Source of the DNA: Laccaria trichodermophora
Taxonomy: Eukaryota > Basidiomycota > Agaricomycetes > Agaricales > Hydnangiaceae
Direction of reading: 5' to 3'
Assembly: GCA_018417955.1 (NCBI GenBank)
Contig: JACTVC010000001.1
Coordinates: 1,178,001 to 1,242,000 of the forward strand
Length of the DNA: 64,000 bases
Made by a program: the position numbers and the translations under genes. Below, piece after piece: positions 59,151 to 64,000 of this stretch. Each line of letters opens with the position of its first letter. The first letter of the stretch is position 1. The notes below the pieces were generated by a model. It had not been told where the DNA came from and made no database searches. It saw only the letters and a program-made list of their open reading frames with translations.

Positions 59151-60728
59151 CACTACCTCTACAAAAAGATTGTCACATGATTTATTTTACAAAGTTGGTG
59201 CTATAACACAAGAACAAAACATTTTGAGAACTATGTTCTGGTGTATGAAACATAGCTTAAGAGGTGTAGATTGTATATACCAAGTCTGGGGATGAACAAT
59301 TGAAAACTCAGGATGAGGCAGGAAATTGACTGTGACAAGTGCCAAAAATGGGATGTAACAAAGTGGGAAATTCTGAATGACTGCAACCTACTGAAAGCAA
59401 TTCACAACTTGAGGAGGAGATATTTTGTACACTGGATCTCCCTGATATTGTTATGAGTTTCATAAAGTTTCTGAGCCAGAAAAAATTATATTCTGCTCTA
59501 AAAGGTAAATTGAACTTGCTCTCCATTTTATGTATTTTTCACTCAATCTATTTGCTGGAATGAGGTAAAATGACTCCCTATCAATGTTTGTAGTGTGTAT
59601 AATACAAAGTAGGTAGAAATGTTAAAATGAACATTGCATGATGTCTGTAGAAGCTAATTCCCAGAGTTTATCTGGAAGTAAACAAGTATTGACAACATTG
59701 GTCCTTTTTTTCTGTAAGAAGGAAAAATGCTACCATCCTTTTGAGTTGATCCATGAAGACTCAGGATGTCCTTTAAACAATGCCTGAAGTATAGCATGAT
59801 AGAAAATAAATTTACACTGGGTATAACTTTAAAAGTCCCCAATAAAAGTACATTTTGCATAGAGCAATCATCCTGGACCAATCCTTAACATTTTTCTTGG
59901 TGAAGTGGGGCTGAAAATTCTTCACAAGGCACTTCACATGCCTAGTAACACTATCCCAAGGAAATGAACAGTTGTCCTATTTATACAAGGATCTGAGACC
60001 CCACACCTTCCTTGCTCTATGCAAAATGTACCTTTATTGGGGACTTTTAAAGTTATACCCAGTGTAAATTTATTTTCTATCATGCTATACTTCAGGCATT
60101 GTTTAAAGGACATCCTGAGTCTTCATGGATCAACTCAAAAGGATGGTAGCATTTTTCCTTCTTACAGAAAAAAAGGACCAATGTTGTCAATACTTGTTTA
60201 CTTCCAGATAAACTCTGGGAATTAGCTTCTACAGACATCATGCAATGTTCATTTTAACATTTCTACCTACTTTGTATTATACACACTACAAACATTGATA
60301 GGGAGTCATTTTACCTCATTCCAGCAAATAGATTGAGTGAAAAATACATAAAATGGAGAGCAAGTTCAATTTACCTTTTAGAGCAGAATATAATTTTTTC
60401 TGGCTCAGAAACTTTATGAAACTCATAACAATATCAGGGAGATCCAGTGTACAAAATATCTCCTCCTCAAGTTGTGAATTGCTTTCAGTAGGTTGCAGTC
60501 ATTCAGAATTTCCCACTTTGTTACATCCCATTTTTGGCACTTGTCACAGTCAATTTCCTGCCTCATCCTGAGTTTTCAATTGTTCATCCCCAGACTTGGT
60601 ATATACAATCTACACCTCTTAAGCTATGTTTCATACACCAGAACATAGTTCTCAAAATGTTTTGTTCTTGTGTTATAGCACCAACTTTGTAAAATAAATC
60701 ATGTGACAATCTTTTTGTAGAGGTAGTG
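59151..60728. mobile_element. Palindromic fold-back transposon with 717-bp arms
   Basis: The whole element is an inverted repeat about the axis 59939.5: base x pairs with base 119879 - x. The arms are 59151-59867 and 60012-60728 and the spacer is 59868-60011 (144 bases). The ends are CACTACCTCTAC and its complement, flanked by TA on both sides (59149-59150, 60729-60730). I found one arm mismatch (59847/60032). The left arm plus spacer matches the left 860 bases of the element at 47546. Open frames inside the arms are mirror copies of each other and do not look like genes. No transposase is present. Confidence 0.9.
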
Positions 60729-60777
60729 TAGTATGTAGAACAATTACAATGGTTTTTGAAAGTTCTCATAATATTTA

Positions 60778-60926
60778 CTGTCCCATTTCATTCAAATCAC
60801 ACATCACACATCACACCCAATTTTTGTTGACCCCGCCAATAATTTCTTCTTGATTTATGGCGATTTTGGAGATTTGTCAGAAAAATAAAAAGTCATGTGC
60901 TGTGCAAATTGAATGAAATGGGACAG
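60778..60926. mobile_element. 149-bp MITE
   Basis: Ends CTGTCCCATTTCATTCAA and its reverse complement TTGAATGAAATGGGACAG form a terminal inverted repeat of at least 18 bases. TA flanks both sides (60776-60777, 60927-60928). Size and TA target fit a Tc1/mariner-type miniature element. Confidence 0.8.
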
Positions 60927-60928
60927 TA

Positions 60929-62250
60929 TGTACTTCTGATTGGGGAGCTTGCTCCCCTTTGTACTGCTAACCGACTCCAAAATGTAGATGATGACCTAAC
61001 CACAACATCGGGACTTTCACACTTTACTTTTTTCGACTTGTACAAGTGGCTACAAGGGGAAAAAGGCGGAAAAGCCACAAGTTAGAAAGCCAGGCCAAAT
61101 TTTCCAAAAAGCGGCTATTGGCAAGCAAACGAAAAAGTTGAAAAAGCACAAAAAAGTCAAAGAAAGAGCAATCGAGGTAAAAACTAGCAACTAAAGTGCA
61201 AATTTACTAAACTACATAGTCTACCCAACGTCGCGGAAATCTACCTGAGAGAGATGCATAAAGAATCTGTCAGAGGGAAATTTATAAGAATATTCAAGAA
61301 CATGGAATGACACACCAGATTGCCTTCTAATACCTGCCACAATCCATCGTCAAAAAGGGTTCAAAACACGATGTGACAGCACACTATGATTTCAGTAGAT
61401 GCAGCGGCATGGTGCACCCGCATAGTACACGCAGTGGACCGAGCGGGGTAGAGGGGAAGGCTGGTAGATGAGAGTTGAAGATAGGAATGTGACGTGGAGG
61501 TGTTTGGCTGTGTATTGATCAAATATTCAACTCACATGGTGTTGCCATCAATCGCCACGTCGTCTATTCCTTCTTACCATCACCCCCACTTCGCCAACTT
61601 CTGCAACACAGCAGCTATCCTCAGACACTGCTTGCGGCCAAAGAAGACACCACTCCTCAACACTGTAGCATGACCTGTTCCATCCACGGACTGCCGGTAC
61701 GGAGTCCTCCTTCCCTCTCTCATAGTGTGTGCCACTCAATTACTTGACAGCTCAGGCCGTTTGTCGCTGAGAATCTGAAGGGAAGATAGGGGTGGAGGGG
61801 GTTTGAGGTAGATTAGTATCGTAATTTTTTTGTAATCTGAGTGTTTCTCGAGATCTGCTAGGATGTCATATTTTCGGTAGATTAGCTTTCCAGCTTTTAC
61901 ACTTTTCAGCTGGTCGCAAGCTAAAAAGCAGCTAAAAGCCAGAAAGTAAACTGTTAACTTGCTGATGAAGTAGTTGGCTGTGTTTACACATTGCACAGCA
62001 TGGACACCCTGTGCGAACTTACTGATATGTGCGTGAAGCCCTAGGTTTTACATTGAACAATTATGACATGGATTCACCTGAGTATATATTTTATGGTCAA
62101 ATATGCTATAAGATCTATCAGCAATTTTTGTATATATAAAAATAATTGACTCAATAAACTAGGATATATCAAGGTCCCCATCTAGTCTGTGAGGTACTTG
62201 CATACAAATTCATTCTATCTAATTATTCTCCAAAGGTAGCATTGTGAATA
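60929..62250. other. Intergenic, no gene seen
   Basis: Between the two miniature elements. It contains several A-rich tracts, for example GAAAAAG-type runs near 61,060-61,170. The short open frames (60,897-61,085, 61,548-61,739, 61,736-61,996) match nothing I know. Confidence 0.4.
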
Positions 62251-62515
62251 CTGTAGCTGTGTGTAGGGTACCAACAGCCTCGGCAGCGTTACATCCTGAA
62301 CTGATGTACCTTTAGCAACCAGGCTTATGTTATGTGTTACGAGCCCAAAATAAGCAACCATTCGTCCTGGGTCAGCCTGAGCGCTCTGCAAGCGCTCAGG
62401 CTGAACGACTATGGCGTTACCAACCAAGCCTCTGTTACGCGTTACATCGAGGCAATAGGCAACACAACGGGGCCTGTGTTACGCGTTACGGTTGGTACCA
62501 TACACACAGCTACAG
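62251..62515. mobile_element. 265-bp MITE with internal GTTACGCGTTAC motifs
   Basis: Left end CTGTAGCTGTGTGTAGGGTA and right end TACCATACACACAGCTACAG are inverted with small differences. TA flanks both sides (62249-62250, 62516-62517). Inside is a strong hairpin CCTGAGCGCTCTGCAAGCGCTCAGG near 62,379-62,403. GTTACGCGTTAC occurs twice, and GTTATGTGTTAC occurs once. Confidence 0.75.
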
Positions 62516-62809
62516 TATGTTGCTTGACTGCAGAAGGCAGATTTGATGAGAATAGTAAAAGAGCAAAGTTACTACATGTGGTGACCTTGTAAAACTACTC
62601 TGTGTGACTGTAACAATAATGGGGTAACTGCCAGTAGTATCTGAGGGACATAAATTGTAGCCAAAGTGTCTGCTGTGGAAAAGTAAAAGAATAAAAGAAG
62701 GGAGTAGAATACTGACTCCTTACATCCAACAGAATTTCATGGTTCCAGACATGGCACCATGGCCTGCAGAAATTCCAAATCCAAGAGATTCTTTGACTAC
62801 AACAAGGAA
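62516..62809. other. 3' flank of the CHAT gene
   Basis: About 290 bases between the miniature element and the CHAT gene stop. No gene seen. Confidence 0.4.
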
Positions 62810-64000
62810 TCATATGCCAAAGTGAACATATGGCACCCAGGCATGGAGAGCATGCTCTGAATCACCAAGCCTCTCTCGCATACATTCAGTTGCATGATGA
62901 AGTGCATATGCTGCATGAGCACTCATTGGTCCCTCCCATTTTCCAGATTCTGAGCTGTGGCTCAAAAGATTACTGTAGAAATCTTTTGCAATAGCCACAG
63001 CCTTCTCATCGTTTATTGACCACATTGTAGCAACCACACCTCGATATCCTGCCACCAACATTCCCCCAGCCAGATGAACCGCCTCCTCTGGCAGTTCTTC
63101 GTCGCCCGTACTCGTTTGACAGGCTGACAAGAAAGCCAGATCAGCATGCGGATTTTGGATTTTGATAATATCAGAGAGCTCGAGCCACCCATCACGCATA
63201 GCAAATCCACTCTGCAGGGGCTGGCCGGTATGCTGGATCCCGTGGCATGCAAGGTGAATCGAGTTGTGGATCCCCATATCGTCTCTCACTCTGACAACCG
63301 TCGCTTCTTCATTCTCCACCCGAACAGCATGCACTCCATGGCTGCTCAGTACCTTCCAAATTGCTTCTATTTCGGTTGCAGTACCAGGAATCGGACGAAG
63401 AGGAGCTTGCGCGATGGGTTGACCAATGAGCAAGAAGCTGCTGGTTGTTGCGCTTTCTGTGGTGGGTTTCTTGATTACTTGCTCAATAAGTGCGGTAACT
63501 GTTGGAGTGTAGGACGAGACAGCGAAGTCGGAAAGGCATTCACTGTGCTCTTTATCCTGGCCATAGATTCCAGCAGCATGGATAGGCAGGAAGGCAAGCA
63601 GACCAGTTGAGCACCACCAAATGCGGGAAGGATGTGCGGTATGAGACTTTATTGAAAGAATGGGTATTGGATAGTGAGTATCCTTTATCAGAAATGGGGG
63701 ATTTCCACATACCGAAATGTCAAGTTTGGTAAGAACAGGTTTAACGATGTAGAACCACAATTCACTCAGGATTTTACGAAGGATTTTACGCTTGAAAGGT
63801 ACTGGTCGTACCTTACGTAGCTCCACTTCCTCATCCTCTTGCGAACGAGTTTGATTCAGGAGGCCCTGCCAATTATTTGCTCTAGCGTAAGAGAGGTTAT
63901 GGAGTGGAATGTGGATGGCACTTTCAACACCAGGGAGAAGCGCGATGGCGTCACTCCGGGTCGGGTGGGCGTTGATGATGATGACGGAGCCTGTTTTGGG
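62810..64000 (-). CDS. CHAT-domain protein (caspase-like fold), 5' end outside the window
   Basis: The frame is open to the window edge (KTGSVIIINAHPTRSDAIAL and VESAIHIPLHNLSYARAN at the start of the visible part) and stops at 62812-62810. A 66-nt intron that keeps frame and has no stop lies at 63647-63712. After it comes the CHAT domain: RIWWCSTGLLAFLPIHAAGI, then SSFLLIGQPIAQAPLRPIPG. The catalytic histidine follows in SIHLACHGIQHTG and the catalytic cysteine in LAFLSACQTSTGDEELPEEA. The end reads AGYRGVVATMWSINDEKAVA and AHALHAWVPYVHFGI-like sequence. His and Cys are intact, so protease activity is possible. CHAT proteins in fungi usually carry TPR repeats at the N-terminus, which would lie beyond the edge. 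Targets are unknown. Confidence 0.88.
   Translation of the reverse strand, partial: PKTGSVIIINAHPTRSDAIALLPGVESAIHIPLHNLSYARANNWQGLLNQTRSQEDEEVELRKVRPVPFKRKILRKILSELWFYIVKPVLTKLDISVCGNPPFLIKDTHYPIPILSIKSHTAHPSRIWWCSTGLLAFLPIHAAGIYGQDKEHSECLSDFAVSSYTPTVTALIEQVIKKPTTESATTSSFLLIGQPIAQAPLRPIPGTATEIEAIWKVLSSHGVHAVRVENEEATVVRVRDDMGIHNSIHLACHGIQHTGQPLQSGFAMRDGWLELSDIIKIQNPHADLAFLSACQTSTGDEELPEEAVHLAGGMLVAGYRGVVATMWSINDEKAVAIAKDFYSNLLSHSSESGKWEGPMSAHAAYALHHATECMRERLGDSEHALHAWVPYVHFGI

Noticed and set aside
59308..60571. Open frames of 68-75 codons inside the palindrome, each present twice
   Set aside because: They are mirror copies caused by the inverted arms, are AT-rich and match no family.
1..64000. 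tRNA and rRNA genes
   Set aside because: Scanning by eye for T-loop and anticodon-arm patterns gave no cloverleaf I could support.

Overview
This window is nuclear DNA of a filamentous basidiomycete, most likely an agaricomycete. Nearly every gene is cut by short introns of about 50-70 nt with GT-AG ends. Several gene families are typical of mushroom-forming fungi: signal-less single-pass membrane proteins with two beta-sandwich ectodomains, BTB proteins of the agaricomycete type, and a CHAT-domain protein. Species cannot be named from the sequence alone.

Positions 1-47,200 are gene-dense. In order they hold: the 3' end of an isoprenylcysteine methyltransferase-like gene; an ArsB/NhaD-type permease; a CorA-like metal transporter; a phytanoyl-CoA dioxygenase family protein; a secreted GH28 polygalacturonase; the Cdc42 exchange factor CDC24; a TDP2-like phosphodiesterase; a RAP1-type telomere protein with a BRCT domain and three Myb-like bundles; a GH63-type glycosidase; a RhoGAP protein; a mitochondrial carrier; a tandem triplet of paralogous membrane proteins that all keep a PPEY motif near the C-terminus; the bifunctional thiamine enzyme THI6; and an RGG-repeat protein. 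CDC24 and the RhoGAP act on the same class of small GTPases, but they lie about 12 kb apart and nothing here shows that they are co-regulated. No gene cluster for a pathway is evident.

Positions 47,500-62,600 are a transposon-rich accessory region. A 7.4-kb element (47,546-54,993) has CACTA-type ends and TA flanks. It carries a nested non-autonomous LTR retrotransposon (48,965-52,850) with almost identical 319-bp LTRs, and downstream of that a broken piece of a CTP-dependent diacylglycerol kinase gene. Two intact genes follow: a BTB protein and a flavin monooxygenase fused to a DUF6314-like domain. Next comes a second member of the same transposon family (59,151-60,728) that is a near-perfect palindrome with 717-bp arms. 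Two small TA-flanked MITEs follow. The window ends inside a CHAT-domain gene.

The points most worth attention are the giant palindrome and its relation to the larger element, the captured kinase fragment, a possible 2-nt exon in the CorA-like gene, the FMO-DUF6314 fusion, and the PPEY-tailed membrane-protein triplet. Gene ends were set by reading frames and splice signals by eye; internal exon borders not listed are approximate.
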